This document shows positions 38,081-50,516 of a stretch of DNA of 64,000 nucleotides, piece by piece. The position numbers and the translations under genes were made by a program. Numbering within the stretch: position 1 is the stretch's first letter; every line of letters begins with the position of its first letter. Origin of the DNA: Tillus elongatus (Eukaryota > Arthropoda > Insecta > Coleoptera > Cleridae); contig OZ023269.1 of the NCBI GenBank assembly GCA_964006375.1, positions 132,362,047 to 132,426,046 on the forward strand, in the 5' to 3' direction. The notes under the pieces are model-generated. The model searched no databases. It was not told where the DNA came from and saw only the letters and a program-made list of their open reading frames with translations.

Positions 38081-38082
38081 AT

Positions 38083-38430
<348 letters not shown>

Positions 38431-38819
38431 ATTGAAATTGCAGGTTGCAATTATTTAATCTAAAATTGATAAGTTTCGGGATTTTAAAAAAATTACACGA
38501 TACTTGAGATACTGAATTTATTCCATTTGTCTGGGCCACACTGTATATGCTCTAGGATATGCTTAGCTGGAATTAAACAAATCTCACTACATTTATTGGT
38601 AATAGTAAAATCTATTTAATACCTTACTGTATTTCCTAGTGGTTTCCATGTATACAGCTTTATTTTGGGTACCTGAAACATTTAATAATGATAATAACAC
38701 CACAGTAGATAAACTCTGCATCCCAAAAACTTATATTTGTACAGGGGAGCTTACACACACATATATAGACCAGGAACACCCTCCAGAACTCATCTGAATC
38801 CACATTGAAATTTAAAAAA

Positions 38820-38920
38820 GACTGTGTGAATACGCGACTCGAACCCGCAACCTCATAGTCTGAATTCTAAAGGTTTCTCGCTTCCCGAACTCCGAACTGG
38901 GTCATTCAGCCTGTCAATTG
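38820..38920 (-). repeat. tRNA-like (SINE head) sequence
   Basis: The minus strand has GAGGTTGCGGGTTCGAGTCG, a good tRNA box B. Upstream, TGAATGACCCAGTTCGG is a poor box A. There is no intact cloverleaf, so this is more likely a SINE relic than a tRNA gene. Confidence 0.45.
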
Positions 38921-39239
38921 CTCATTATAATTAGGCCATTTCCTCACAGAAATCCCTCAGTTTCTCTTCTGTTTCATACATGTCTCCTAGTCTAAATTAA
39001 CCAGCTACATCATTTTCCATTTGTTTGTCTGCTACCCCATTAAAAGCCCGCATTATAATTATCTGATCTTGTTTCCTTACTGTCTTACACATTTCTTTTA
39101 TGCTAAAATAGGTTAATCTTCTACTTTCTCCTTTTCGTTTTGTAATGTCGGAAAGTACACTTGTATTATAAAAATTCCACCCAAATAGTGGTTTTGTAAA
39201 ATCCGGGCAAGCATTCACAAATAACCATCAAAGCCTACT

Positions 39240-39590
39240 CTGTGAACATATTTTACATTGTTTTAGAATTTACTATGGGTTAGCCCCTAAAGAAATACGG
39301 AAACCTACCTACCAATATGTTGTCGCCAACAAAGCGAAAAATTCAACCAACTGGACTAAACAGAAGTTGGTTTCATCTGACTGGTTTTCTCTGTTCAGGA
39401 AGCGTTTTCCCACACTCCAGAGTCCACCAGCCTTATGTAGAGCGATAAGTTTTCATAAACTTAATGTTAAAACATCCCTTGATAATTTGATAGCTGTCGT
39501 CCTGGATCATTATAAATTTGATAATGCAACTAATTATAAGCTGACGAAAGAGGGCCTTAAAATGTGCAGAGACCTGGAAAGCCAGTAGCA
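39240..39590 (+). pseudogene. pogo-like transposase fragment
   Basis: YGLAPKEIRKPTYQYVVANK, NWTKQKLVSSDWFSLFRKRF, then PPALCRAISFHKLNVKTSLD and LDHYKF. This follows the CENP-B-type HTH pattern (W...F..R...LS.R.PE..S..RA..FN...V..F...L) of pogo-related transposases, ending before the catalytic domain. A stop at 39586. Confidence 0.6.
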
Positions 39591-40019
39591 GAAAAGGAGA
39601 AGAAACAGACCCCAACAGCAAAACTATTAAATGTATAAAATTTAACATTGGCTAAATATATGTTGCGATTACCTACTCTAGTTCGCACTGTTTAAATATA
39701 CTTTATGAAAGCCTTACAGTCGCTATTTCCTTATAAGCGAATTTTAACCATGAAAATTCGCTGGAACATTTACGGTGCAAGCTTTTTCAGAAAGGGCCTT
39801 TAAATTTGTTAATACAGGTCTTGAAAATGCAGGCAATATCGATATCGTTAGTTATATTACACCTACATAAGTGAAAGATAATCTATCTTACAATTCAGAT
39901 GACATGTGAGATGCGTTGCCTTGAGCAGAAACATGAGTCAACTGAAACATCAATCTTGCTTCCGGGCTAACTGTATATACTGCGTTTTTAACTAATTATT
40001 CTGTTACTGCGCTAATATA

Positions 40020-40580
<561 letters not shown>

Positions 40581-40670
40581 TAAAAGTCTGGACGTAGCAA
40601 GTGCGGTATGGTAGTGAATTTTCATAGAAATGATTTGGTACCAAATATTTTACTATAACTTTTTTTTCTT
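40581..40670 (+). mobile_element. 5' end of the interspersed family, tandem start
   Basis: AAAGTCTGGACGTAGCAAGT, GCGGTATGGTAGTGAATTTT, TCATAGAAATGATTTGGTAC. It follows copy n without a gap and breaks off near 40670 after CTTTTTTTTCTTGTAA. Confidence 0.7.
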
Positions 40671-40721
40671 GTAAGGAGTAGCTTCCTAAGTGAACATTGG
40701 AACCTGTGATGAGCACTGATA

Positions 40722-40908
40722 GGTACACTTGGAGAATCCAAATCACTACAACAAATCTCTTTAAAGACCTCACGATCGTTTCACTAACAAAGCTATCGTC
40801 ATCAGAGGATGAAAATTTATAGAATAATGACCCTAACTTTGTTAGTGAAACGATCTTCATGTGTTTAAAAAGATGCCTTGTGGTGATTTGGGTTCTCCAG
40901 GTGTACTT
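40722..40908. repeat. hairpin-forming inverted repeat with GAAAC core
   Basis: The left arm has GGTACACTTGGAGAATCCAA, ATCACTACAACAAATC and ATCGTTTCACTAACAAAG. The right arm has the inverse CTTTGTTAGTGAAACGAT, then TGGTGATTTGGGTTCTCC and AGGTGTAC. Arms are about 70 bp. The minus strand of the left arm reads CTGATGACGATAGC...GTGAAACG, a hammerhead-like core. Confidence 0.65.
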
Positions 40909-41950
40909 ATGTTGTAGTTTCTTGGAGTTTAGCTTTCCTTAACAAGTTCCTTGCAATCCATGTCTCTATTTCGAGATAAAAACGCATTTTTTTAACAGTA
41001 TCATGTAAATGTCATTAAAAAGTACCTGCTATTAATAAAACAATTTTATACCATCACTTTTACTACAGGAGTAATAGCTAATGGACGCTGTTTCCGAGGC
41101 CATACATGAGCTAACACATATACACTACAGAAACCATACAAAGAAAATGGCAGACATTAAAAAATGTTATAGGCACGTAAATATAATTTATGGGCAACAA
41201 GTTTTATTGATTCTACCGATACTTAATGAAAATGCATTATAATTTATTTAACAAAGGAAATTAAAAAGACTTTCTCACATCTATTGGACCGCATGACTGG
41301 TTTCGCTTAGAAGGCAGCTTCTTTAAATAGAGACTGTGTGTATCTTTACTTTACTTGAAACGCATTCTTTGTTCACCACCATAACTTTTGTTTTTGTTGT
41401 ATTTAAGCGTTGAAGTATCTAATTAGTAGCTTATGAGCTTAGAAATTTTGCCTTTAGATAAATTAGACATAAAGTAAGAACTCTATAGTTTGAAAGGGTT
41501 AGTTTGGACATCGAGCATTACAGTCACCAGAAATATGCAGTTTTAAACTTTACTAGACCCCACAAAATGAACAATACATTTTGTGAAATATAAATAGTTA
41601 AAATGTAAATGATAGCAAGATATAAGTGCATATGTGTAATATAGGTATAAAAATAGTCTGGCAATGGAAATAAAAATTACAGTGGCTGAATGAGTTCACC
41701 TCGAGGCCAGAACCTACAAAAAAAAATTCTTAACACTTCTAAAAAAAATACAGAAGCATTTTGATCCAAATAAATTTTCTCGCCATAATTTTTGCTCAAA
41801 CCTGAAGTTTATATCTAACATACAACGTTTCTTATGATGAATACAACTCATAACCTCTTATTTATAGAGCAATTAAATTCTTAACTCAAACATTTTAGAA
41901 TTACTAATAAATGTATCAAGAGATTTTCACAATTTTCAGTAATCAATACT
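40909..41950. other. AT-rich stretch, no features
   Basis: No gene or recognisable repeat on either strand. Confidence 0.5.
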
Positions 41951-41959
41951 AAAAATAAA

Positions 41960-42052
41960 ATATCTTAGCGAAGCCACTTGCTTCGCTAACTAGGCCCCCT
42001 AGAATCCATATCCGGGTTTAGTTTCAGTTTTATCTGTTTACATATATACAGG
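41960..42052 (-). mobile_element. TA-repeat element remnant, unexpanded
   Basis: CTAACTAGGCCCCCTAGAAT, CCATATCCGGGTTTAGTTTC, then only ACATATATA where other copies have a long TA array. It is followed by a mariner-like CAGGGTGATGC end. Confidence 0.65.
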
Positions 42053-43055
42053 GTGATGCATTTCTAGGGTAAATCTCAATATAATTGTTATTATACAAGA
42101 TACGAGAAAAAATTGTATCCGTTTAGTATAGGGTGTCTTAAGGTGCAACTTATAAAATTATTTTGACAATTACAGGTGGCCCATAAGTCGTTGGTGATAC
42201 CTACAATTTTTTTTCGAACATGCCTTATATTATTGCTGTTTTGCATTTTTCATCGAAATATGATGCATGTTTGTAAGAAAAAAAACTATCTAGACAGCAA
42301 GCACGTTTTGGTAGATAATTTTCATTAAATGCTTTAAATTTCAATAACTCAATTTGCTATTAACCTAAGGTTAAAATAAAAAATACTCTCTTTTATTAAA
42401 ATACAGTTGACAAGCGGACTTTACAGTACAACCATTAAGTTTACTGGCGGAAGATGACGTTTAAAATTTTCATCTCCTAGGCAACCTGATAAATTGACTG
42501 ATAATTATTTCTTATCGCAAATATGCCTCGAAGTGAACGTTGCACATTTCGAACATTTATTGTGAAGTGATAACACACAAATCTCTTTGTTCCCTAATAA
42601 TGCTTTACTCTTATGAAATTTTGGACGAAACACTCCATTCTTAAAATTATTCAGTAGTATTCTGATTATGTAACGAGTTTATCTGTGTTTATGTGGAAAT
42701 CTCTTTGCAACCACACGACATCTTCTGTTAATAATTAGATTATACTCCTCCTAAATAAAAGTTGTATTCAAAAGTCGTCGCATATTTTATTTACTTATGT
42801 CGGAAGATGACGTTTAAAATTTTCATCTCCTAGGCAACCTAATAAACTGACTAATAATTATTTCTTATCGCAAAAAATGTTTAAATATATTCAAATCGGT
42901 GGGACTTAGGTATAGAGAATGCTGATACCAATCGAAAGAACAATAAAAAGTACATGAACTAACGTTAAAAATATAGGCTGTTGTATTAAAAATAAGAGAG
43001 TTATTAGGTTTTAAAGTTGTCACGATTGACCGGTCTATTTCGGACACCCTGTCTA
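42050..43055. mobile_element. possible mariner-type element remnant
   Basis: CAGGGTGATGCATTTC at 42051 and GGACACCCTG ending at about 43052 look like opposite mariner-type ends about 1 kb apart, but match only over CAGGGTG. Inside, an 80-bp block (GGAAGATGACGTTTAAAATT...) occurs twice. No transposase is seen. Confidence 0.35.
42444..42878. repeat. pair of ~80-bp direct repeats
   Basis: GGCGGAAGATGACGTTTAAA through TTATTTCTTATCGCAAA occurs at 42444-42520 and again at 42799-42875 with few changes. Confidence 0.8.
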
Positions 43056-43880
43056 ACTTGTACTAGGTTCAGTAAATTCCAAATATTTTGTGGTATTTTA
43101 GAATTTTCACTTTAAAATTTCAACTCTTCAGGTTGAAAAATAAGAGAGATACATGTGTGTAAATGTGACCATTTTTTTTAAACATTTTTTAAAAAGTCAA
43201 ATATCTCGAAAATGGTTGAGAAAAATGACATAATATGTTAGTAAAACCTAAAATAAAATTTGACAAGCAATCTACATCCGTAAAAAAGAAGGCCAGCTTC
43301 TATTTGAAATAAGAAAGTTGACGTCTACTTCCGGTATAACCGGAAGTCCCATACTAACGTAAATATTTTCAGTGAGCTGTAAATTTTAAGAAACCCACGT
43401 GCGTGAATTTTCGGAATTCAATTGTGAGCCGTACTCCAGAAACGGCTAATGGAAGGTGTACGTGGGACAGCTGTATATCTGCTGCACTGTTTATTTTTTT
43501 TAACTAATTTTTTAGAGTTTCGAAGATAAATTTGTTTACTGCAACATAATTTATATAAATGCCACTAGATTACAGCAAGATTTAGCAATAAAACCTATAA
43601 TAAATATCGTTAATAAAATAACAAAATTATTTGGCGTCTAAAAAGACCAATTCTTCTGTATATGAACTTTTATTTCTTTTATTTTCAAAACCAGAATCCT
43701 AAAATATCTCTGACTTTTATTTTTACACATTCGTATATACCTTTAAGCAGGTACGTATTATCCCCGGTATTATTTATCGATAGCAGTTGCAAAACTTACT
43801 GATTTTACACATTTATAATCAGGATGAATTTTTAGCAGGATTTTTAGGCGAAAATATTATTGTATCCACAAAGTAAAAAA
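43056..43880. other. AT-rich stretch, no features
   Basis: Nothing recognised. Confidence 0.5.
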
Positions 43881-43882
43881 GT

Positions 43883-44440
43883 TTGGGACGCAGCAAAGGC
43901 ATTATAGTAGTGAATTTTCGTAAGAATTGTACACTATTAGTAACGAGTATTATTAAAACTAATTCTTTAAATTTAAATGAACCTTGGAGATCGGTTTTAG
44001 AGGTGCCAGTAAGAATGAGGAAATTTCTATTTTCTATGGAGATAGGAAATTAAAATGGTACATATATGTAAGTTCTGCAAGTCTCTTTAAAAAACTTGTG
44101 TTACAAATTTCATTAAAGTTACAAAAGTTTTTCAGATTTTTAAAATTATATACAAGGGGAGTGTACCTGCCAAATTATAAATATGGCAGATATTTCTCCT
44201 TATTAATTGCTTGGACGGTTCTGTTTTAGTCAACCCAACCAAACTAGTTTTTGCAAACAAAACAAATTATTAGTTATTTGCAAAGCTCATTATGTTATTT
44301 GTCTTTAATTTAGTACCCACGCTGCGTTTTACTATAGCTCAAGATTGAAGATTCTAGCTTCATGGGAAATTGAGTTATCAAATTTAAAATATTTTTACGA
44401 AAATTATCTACCAAATAACGTACTTGCTGCACTCGGACCC
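43883..44440 (+). mobile_element. interspersed family, damaged copy with both ends
   Basis: The left end TTGGGACGCAGCAAAGGCAT, TATAGTAGTGAATTTTCGTA and the right end ACGAAAATTATCTACCAAAT, AACGTACTTGCTGCACTC are inverted versions of each other, 550 bp apart. The interior (43984-44229) is open in one frame for 81 codons but resembles no known protein. Confidence 0.55.
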
Positions 44441-44639
44441 CTTTCAGCACTTATTTACTGTTGCTGTACCCATGCTTTTTTTAATGATAAAATATTGTAG
44501 CTCTCTACGGTAGACTGACAAACAAGGCAACCTCCAATTCATTTTTGGAAAAATATTTTAAAGAAATGAATTGAGGTAACAATTTAGACATAATTTGAAT
44601 ATCTTAGTTCGCTGCTTCATCGCAGGGGTTCTCATCCAT

Positions 44640-44870
44640 TTTTTTATAATTTTCTTTAGTCTTATTTCATTTTACCGTTATGTGATCAGATTGTGTAATT
44701 CCGATGAATTTTTTAGCGAGTTTTTGTATGACAAATTCAATTAGGACGAGATGAAAACTTTTAAGGCTTAATTCAATTTGAATAGCACATCTGGTTGTTT
44801 GTTATTGCCCTAACTTAGTGAAACCTTTCCATACTTAATACAGTCGTAGACTTGTGCTTGTTCTTTTCTG
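44640..44870 (+). repeat. SINE body-like repeat
   Basis: Shares TTACCGTTATGTGATCAGAT, AGGCTTAATTCAATTTGAAT, AGCACATCTGGTTGTTTGTT and TAATACAGTCGTAGACTT with the SINE-like sequence at 3955, but lacks the tRNA-like head. Confidence 0.65.
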
Positions 44871-44873
44871 CAA

Positions 44874-45182
44874 CCGACGCAGAATGTACGTTATGGTAGT
44901 GAATTTTCACTAAAATTTCAAATTTCAATAGTTCAATTTGCTATTTACCTCACGTTAGTTGGTCAGGAACCAGTTTTTTCGGGAACATTTTCAGAAAATT
45001 TTTGTACATTTTCAAACAATAAAGTCATTTTGATGAAATATGGTACATTGTTTCTAGTATATAGGTTATACTGGTAACCAAATTTCATGCCTGCTTTCTT
45101 TAAGATAAAATGCATATTTGTTATTAAACACATTTTTATGAAAATTCACTACCAAAACGCACTTGCTGCGTCCAGACTTTTT
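44874..45182 (+). mobile_element. short interspersed element with inverted ends
   Basis: About 309 bp. Ends CGACGCAGAATGTACGTTAT and ACCAAAACGCACTTGCTGCG. The interior matches 10090 closely (CCAGTTTTTTCGGGAACATT, TATGGTACATTGTTTCTA). Confidence 0.75.
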
Positions 45183-45424
45183 TAAAAATATTATTAGATT
45201 AGATGATTATGAAAACCACACGATCTTCACAATGGCATTAGGATAATGTAAGCAAAGAACTGGAAATCTATTGATCTAGAAGGAAACAATTTTTCCAGCG
45301 CCAGTTACTAACTTGAAAAAAAAATGCCTTTCACTTGTGAATTAAAGTATGATAGGTGTGTTAGAATGTAATTTAGCGTGCAGAAAAACCTCTTTAGGCT
45401 GAATTATATCCACTTCGCATTCAA

Positions 45425-46125
45425 CCGTATAGGCGATGTAAGGCTAGATGCATTCTCACCACCATTAGAACCGTATACCAGTTTCGTTCTAATTAGAGCT
45501 CGTCAGTATGGCATACTAATTGTAGCGAAAATACACGTATAAAGTAATACGGCTATGGAAGCCAGCTTTCCAACACTAAGTGTGGTAAGACACAAAGCAA
45601 CGTGCTGCCACCTAGTTGCGGAACCAAGTAGTATGCTGTCACGCCAGCCCCAAATAACACAAAGTGTAAAAAAATAAAGAATAGAGACTGTATATAACCA
45701 ACTAACAATTTAGTAAATTGTCAGCCCTGGCCCATTTCTACCCTAATATAGGGACAAAGTATGTAAGGCTATATGCATTCTCACCACAATTAGAACCGTA
45801 GACCGGTTACTACTATAGCCGTATTACTTTATAGATGTATTTTCGCTACAATTAGTATGCCGCACTGACGAGCTCTAATTAGAGCAAAACCGGTCTACGG
45901 CTCTAATTGTGGTAAGAATGCATCGAGTCTTACATACTTTGTCCCTATATTGGGGTAGAAATGGGCCAGGGCTGACAATTTACTAAATTGTTAATTGGTT
46001 GTATACAGTCTCTATTTTTTAACACTTTGTGTTATTTGGAGCTGGCGTGACAACATACTACTTGGTTCCGCAACTAGGTGGCGGCACATTGCTTTGTGTC
46101 TTACCACTCGCTTAGCGTGTAGGCG
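45425..46125. mobile_element. foldback element
   Basis: The left arm 45593-45771 (GACACAAAGCAACGTGCTGC, CACCTAGTTGCGGAACCAAG, ... CTAATATAGGGACAAAGTAT) is repeated in reverse at 45930-46101. An inner pair (GCATTCTCACCACAATTAGA, ACCGTAGACCGGTT and its inverse) narrows the loop. The loop sequence recurs in reverse at 45430-45560. No gene. A single-arm relative is at 53690-53940. Confidence 0.8.
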
Positions 46126-46233
46126 ATATTTTCAGAGATTCTATCGAACATTTAGAAGCAGGAGAATGTTTTTTTCCAAAACAATGGCAAAAAAGACTTT
46201 CATGGAAATTAATTATTGTATATTAATGATATT

Positions 46234-46680
46234 TTTATTTTAAAAAAATCACTAAGAGAGAGGTATCGATGGTGAGCCAAAATTTTTTCAAATGAGCGCG
46301 AACTAGGACCCCTAGCACCCATATCCGGGGTAAGTTTCAATTTTTATATGTATTCGCACGATACCTCAAAAACTTATTAACTGATTTTGATCAAACTCGG
46401 CAAGAATCTTTTTTTTATTAATAGCTTGGATGAGTTTGTTAGCCAGGAAAGTTGGACAAGCTTTTCCTAGAAAATTTTTAGTTTTATTTCGAAAAAAAAG
46501 GTATATCTGAAAATAACAAAGTTATTTTGATGAAATTTGGTGGATATATTGCCTTGGGAAAGACCTTACTCAATACCAAAATCCAATTTCGTACGTTTCT
46601 AGAAAATTGAGTTATTTAAATTTGAAGCATTTAATGAAAATTCGCTATCATAACGCACTTGCTGCGTCTCAAACTTTTTG
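46234..46680 (-). mobile_element. TA-repeat element, copy o, without TA array
   Basis: Reverse copy spanning both family ends. It starts near AAAAAATCACTAAGAGAG and runs through AATGAGCGCGAACTAGGACC and CATATCCGGGGTAAGTTTCA. At the usual array site it reads only TATATGTATTCGCACGATAC. It continues with TTAGCCAGGAAAGTTGGACA and ends at CATAACGCACTTGCTGCGTC. About 447 bp. Confidence 0.75.
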
Positions 46681-47040
46681 AAAGTCTGCTGTGACAATTT
46701 CATACCAGATATTGTTAAGGAGTCTAATTTGACTTTTGTCATTTTTGGTCTCGTACAAAATTTACAATTTCGGCAAAAATATGGGTAGTTGAGAAAGGTT
46801 TGCAGTTGGAAAAGTATTATGGAGTGATTCGTATTAATTGTAAATGGAGGTATCAGGTGAAACATTAGATGAACGAAATGGAACAGGAAAGAAATTTTTT
46901 GGAATGTCAAAATTTTAAGGTTGTTGAATTTGGAGTGTTGTCAAGCAGTTTTGGATACAACTATGTATAAAATTCTGTTAATATTCACCAAAAGTCTTAG
47001 ACTTATTGAACAAACATGTTGTATAATTTTAATCAATAAA

Positions 47041-47041
<1 letters not shown>

Positions 47042-47090
<49 letters not shown>
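47042..47090. repeat. (AAT)n microsatellite
   Basis: About 48 bp of AAT repeats. Confidence 0.95.
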
Positions 47091-47092
<2 letters not shown>

Positions 47093-47199
47093 GTACTGTT
47101 CATATAATTTTAAAAAAGTACAAATATATTCCCTATAAGTAGTACCGACCACTTCAAAAACTTTTGAGAGAGCACCCAGAGCGAAGTCTTCTGTCGTCC

Positions 47200-47830
47200 A
47201 AATGTAACTAACTTTCGTTATATTTTATGGGGCGATGAATACAATTTCTAAAATTTCAGAATGTACAATAAAATAAACCATCGTTATAGTTAAGAGAAAA
47301 TATTGTGTTAGTAGATCCAAGAGATCCACAAGTCCGTTTCAGTTTTAACGTTTGGTGTGGTATAATTGGTTCAAAAATTGTCGGTTCGATTTTTATGAAG
47401 ACACTGGTAATTGGTAAAAGGTACTTGAATTTTGTATGACCGAAATTATTAATAATTTCTTTAGATCAACTGAATCTTATAAGCAGACAAAAATCGTATT
47501 TTTAGCAGGATGTAGCACTTTTGAGTAACATTTTAATGATCAATGACAACGAACAAATAGTCCTACTTAGTGGCCTTCTAGATTAGCAGACCTAATCCCA
47601 CTTGATTTTTTTTGGTCCTGCTATTTAAAGAACCAAATTCGCAAGCAAAGGTACGGTAAGGTTGAGGCCTTAAAGACTACAGTTAGGAAACAGAAAAACC
47701 AGTGAAATGGTAAGGCTTTACCAAAGACAGTTCGAGCAGTTCAAACGTGCAGAAAAGTGTGTTGAAGAACTGGGTGGTACTTTTGGACGCCTTTTAAGGA
47801 TCAATTAGTGATTTTATTTAGTTTTATTAT
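47200..47830 (+). pseudogene. mariner-like transposase relic E3
   Basis: Translated in shifting frames: FSFNVWCGIIGSKIVGSIFM matches the NVW.GI.G...GP.F block seen in E1 and E2. Later VRLYQRQFEQFKRAEKCVEE followed by LGGTFGRLL matches the C-terminal end. The catalytic core between is full of stops. The third-Asp region (about 47578-47625) is still visible as DLIPLDFFWSCYLKNQI in one frame. Confidence 0.6.
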
Positions 47831-49137
47831 AAGGTGATGTGTACAATAAAGTTTGTAAATCTAAGTTAATTTTTTCGGTTTGGAAACACATAAGCTTCTT
47901 TGTTTAAAGTTTGTTTTAATTATACAAAACATATAATATACAAGGGTTTCTGTTTTAAAAGTGGTATTTTACTTTTAAAGTAAAAACACGATGCTCAATT
48001 GCTTTTTTTGCATTTTTCTATCTCAAAGATCGTTAAAAAAACCACTAGGTTGCTAATTTAAACAATTTTGTATCTTTAATGTTAACAACTTTACCCCGGC
48101 AATGGTGGATGCGTCATTTGGATCACTGTATTTTTAAGTTGGTTTTAACATTTGATTATACTATACTGTTTTTTACAAATTAATATTTAGATAATGAGTA
48201 TTAGCTTCTTACTTCTAACACAATTTTAAATTAAGTAACTCGTGAAATATTTCACTTCATCGAATAAACAAATTGTAGGTATAACTTGTATAATTTTAAA
48301 ATTCGTATTTCACAAAAGATGTATCTTAAAAAAAACTTTATTTTTGTATAGTAATAAAGGTTAAATCAATTTTGATTAGCAAATAAACAATATTAGTTTA
48401 TAGCATAATTTTCACTTAACGTTTTAATTATTATTTTTTACCTAATTAAAAGCTTTTTCAAACTTAGCCATAAAAAACGTAATTTTTGTTAATAACGTGA
48501 TAGAAAATATTAAAGCCTTCAAATTTAGAGTAATTTTAAAAAGTTAACTGATAAAATAAAAAATTGACAATGTTTAAATAACTGACAGACACTAACTGAA
48601 TTTTAGATTAATTTTTGTTCGTAATATAAATTACAAATAAAACTCATTTTAGCGAAATCTTAAACTGAATTAAAGCATTTAATTTTAAGCAAATATATTG
48701 ATGTTGACAATTACTTTGCAAACAATAATTTATTAGGTTGAGTATGGCTTTACTTTGACAAAGTAACAATTTATACTTTATTTAACTGCTTTGTAAAACT
48801 AAGTGGGGGTGTTTACGTATTTAAAATACAAAGTTAATATTTTTTGTATTGATTAAAAACAATATTGTTTCAATAAATAACGAAACAACAAATATTTCAT
48901 TTTAAACAAAGATTCAGCTGTTTTTGGCACGGCAGCAATTTTTCTTTGCCCCAGAAGGATGTATATATTTTGCAGGAATTAATTTTCGCAAAAAAGAGAT
49001 ACAAAGTTGTGAAATCAGAATCATGACCAGCAGGACATGTGCAGGATTACTATACACATATATATGTCTTGTATTAATTTCTGCAATAGAGACAAAGTTG
49101 TGAGATCAGAATCTTGATCAGCAGGATATTTGCAGGA
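47831..49137. other. AT-rich start of intron 1 near exon 1
   Basis: Very AT-rich. A ~35-bp motif (AAGTTGTGAAATCAGAATCA and GACCAGCAGGACAT) occurs twice, at about 49010-49048 and 49093-49131. Otherwise nothing. Confidence 0.5.
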
Positions 49138-49480
49138 TTACTCACCGCGGTAGCCGACATCATCATAGAGTTGCAGCATGGGGGCGGTAGCCGAGCAAGA
49201 CCACTGTGGATCGGGGTAAACCATCATGTCAGGCCTGGGGGCGGCGTTAGTTGCGGGGGCGGCTGCAGGAGTTGAGGAAACCCCGGCATCGGCTCCGGGG
49301 GGACCTGTGGGATCTAGAATGCGCCGCGATACAATGTCGCGGCTGCTACATGCACTCCGCATTAATAACACTACTGCACTTCTCACTCAACCACCGGCGC
49401 TGAGGTTACACGACCAACTGCACACTCTGACACTCTTCTACACCAGCTCTGGGTCCACTTGAAGCAATGCTGCCAAATCA
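49138..49480 (-). promoter_or_regulatory. lft: GC/CpG-rich promoter and 5' UTR region of lft
   Basis: About 340 bp of clearly GC-rich, CpG-rich sequence stands out from AT-rich surroundings. It covers exon 1 and the immediate 5' side. No TATA box is visible on the minus strand just upstream of the ATG. Initiator-like CA dinucleotides occur around 49410-49440, but I cannot fix a start site. Confidence 0.45.
49146..49362 (-). CDS. lft: lowfat (LIX1 family), coding exon 1
   Basis: First coding exon of the lowfat/LIX1 homologue, residues 1-72 plus one base of codon 73. I chose the ATG at 49362-49360 because an in-frame TGA lies nine codons upstream (49389-49387) and no other ATG comes between. 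The exon ends at a strong donor (CGCG|GTGAGTAA), leaving phase 1, which fits the acceptor of exon 2: the split codon becomes GTT (Val) and starts [11 protein letters not shown], which resembles the LNVV..LQEFW of vertebrate LIX1. The encoded N-terminus is low complexity, rich in Ala and Pro, then reads DMMVYPDPQW and LYDDVGYR. It is variable in the family, so the link rests on phase, donor, orientation and GC content rather than on homology. An alternative is an exon of an unrelated minus-strand gene. Confidence 0.72.
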
Positions 49481-50515
49481 CGTGGAATTACTGTGCTTTC
49501 AGATATCTGGAATACCTTCTGCAACAAAAGCTTGCAGAAGTTTTCCCAAAAATATAATTAGTTTTAAGATTCTTCATAAATCTACCAGTTGCTAGTGCCG
49601 AGAGATATTTCATCTTATAAGAAGACTAAATAATTACTTGAGAACTACCCTGATGCAAGAAAGAACATCTAATTTAGCTTTAGAAGCCGACATAAAAAAA
49701 TTGTCATTTAAAATCTGAAGAAGAGTTTCTGTTCCTTCTAAATATAATTTTCTATCATTAGAATCTTCGGTGAATTTGCAGTTTAGTCCACGGGACAGTT
49801 TTAGACAAATCGACTGCTGATAGATAGAGTTTGGCATCTTACGTGCACGTTGACACTACTTTTACCTTTTGCTTCCTTGTCTTTGCTGAGTAATGGCCTT
49901 TTAACTTGGTGCGGTAAGTTAAAAATAATCTTGATTCTTTAAAATTTCTTTTTTCGCTTGCTATATACATGCTCTTTTCCCGGTACACCCCTTCAACTGC
50001 AATTATCTATCACTATCTATTTTTCAGATTGCACTCTGTCGTGTTTTTGACTGAGAACTGGGGAGGTGGGAGGAGGTTAGGGCCAATACATCGTCGTGGG
50101 GTTTTTATTTCCCCTCCTACATACCTACAACCAATCTCAATTCACAAACAACAAGAAAAATTTCTTGGGAACAACCCCCAAGACAGTTAAGGGATCTGCG
50201 GCGAATAGGGTGCTTTGTGTGGTCGACATGGTTTAAAGGAGGCTTCAAAATGGGAAAAAAGCAGCTTTAAGAGGTACGACTAAGCTGTTTTTCCGCACTT
50301 TCCGATCATATTTCCCTTTTACCCTTCCCCGCCCAGCACCCCTATTTACTTCTGGTTTCCTAACTGTCAAGGAGGCTGTTTGCAAGAAATGTTTCTTGTG
50401 GTTTGTGCATCCAGGGGGGGTTTTAAGTATGTTTGTGAACCGCAAACTTACCGAATCTTCTTCTCTGCGCTTTTTAATTTATAAAAAAACCATTTGTACA
50501 GAGTCACAGGTATTC
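49481..50515. other. upstream region of lft
   Basis: Moderately AT-rich, with a GC-richer patch at about 50040-50180. No gene recognised on either strand. Confidence 0.45.
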
Positions 50516-50516
50516 A

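Noticed and set aside
38820..38920. Functional tRNA gene
   Set aside because: Only box B is good. No acceptor stem pairing is seen.
49363..49386. Earlier GTG start for lft exon 1
   Set aside because: An animal nuclear gene would use the ATG at 49362. An in-frame TGA lies just upstream.
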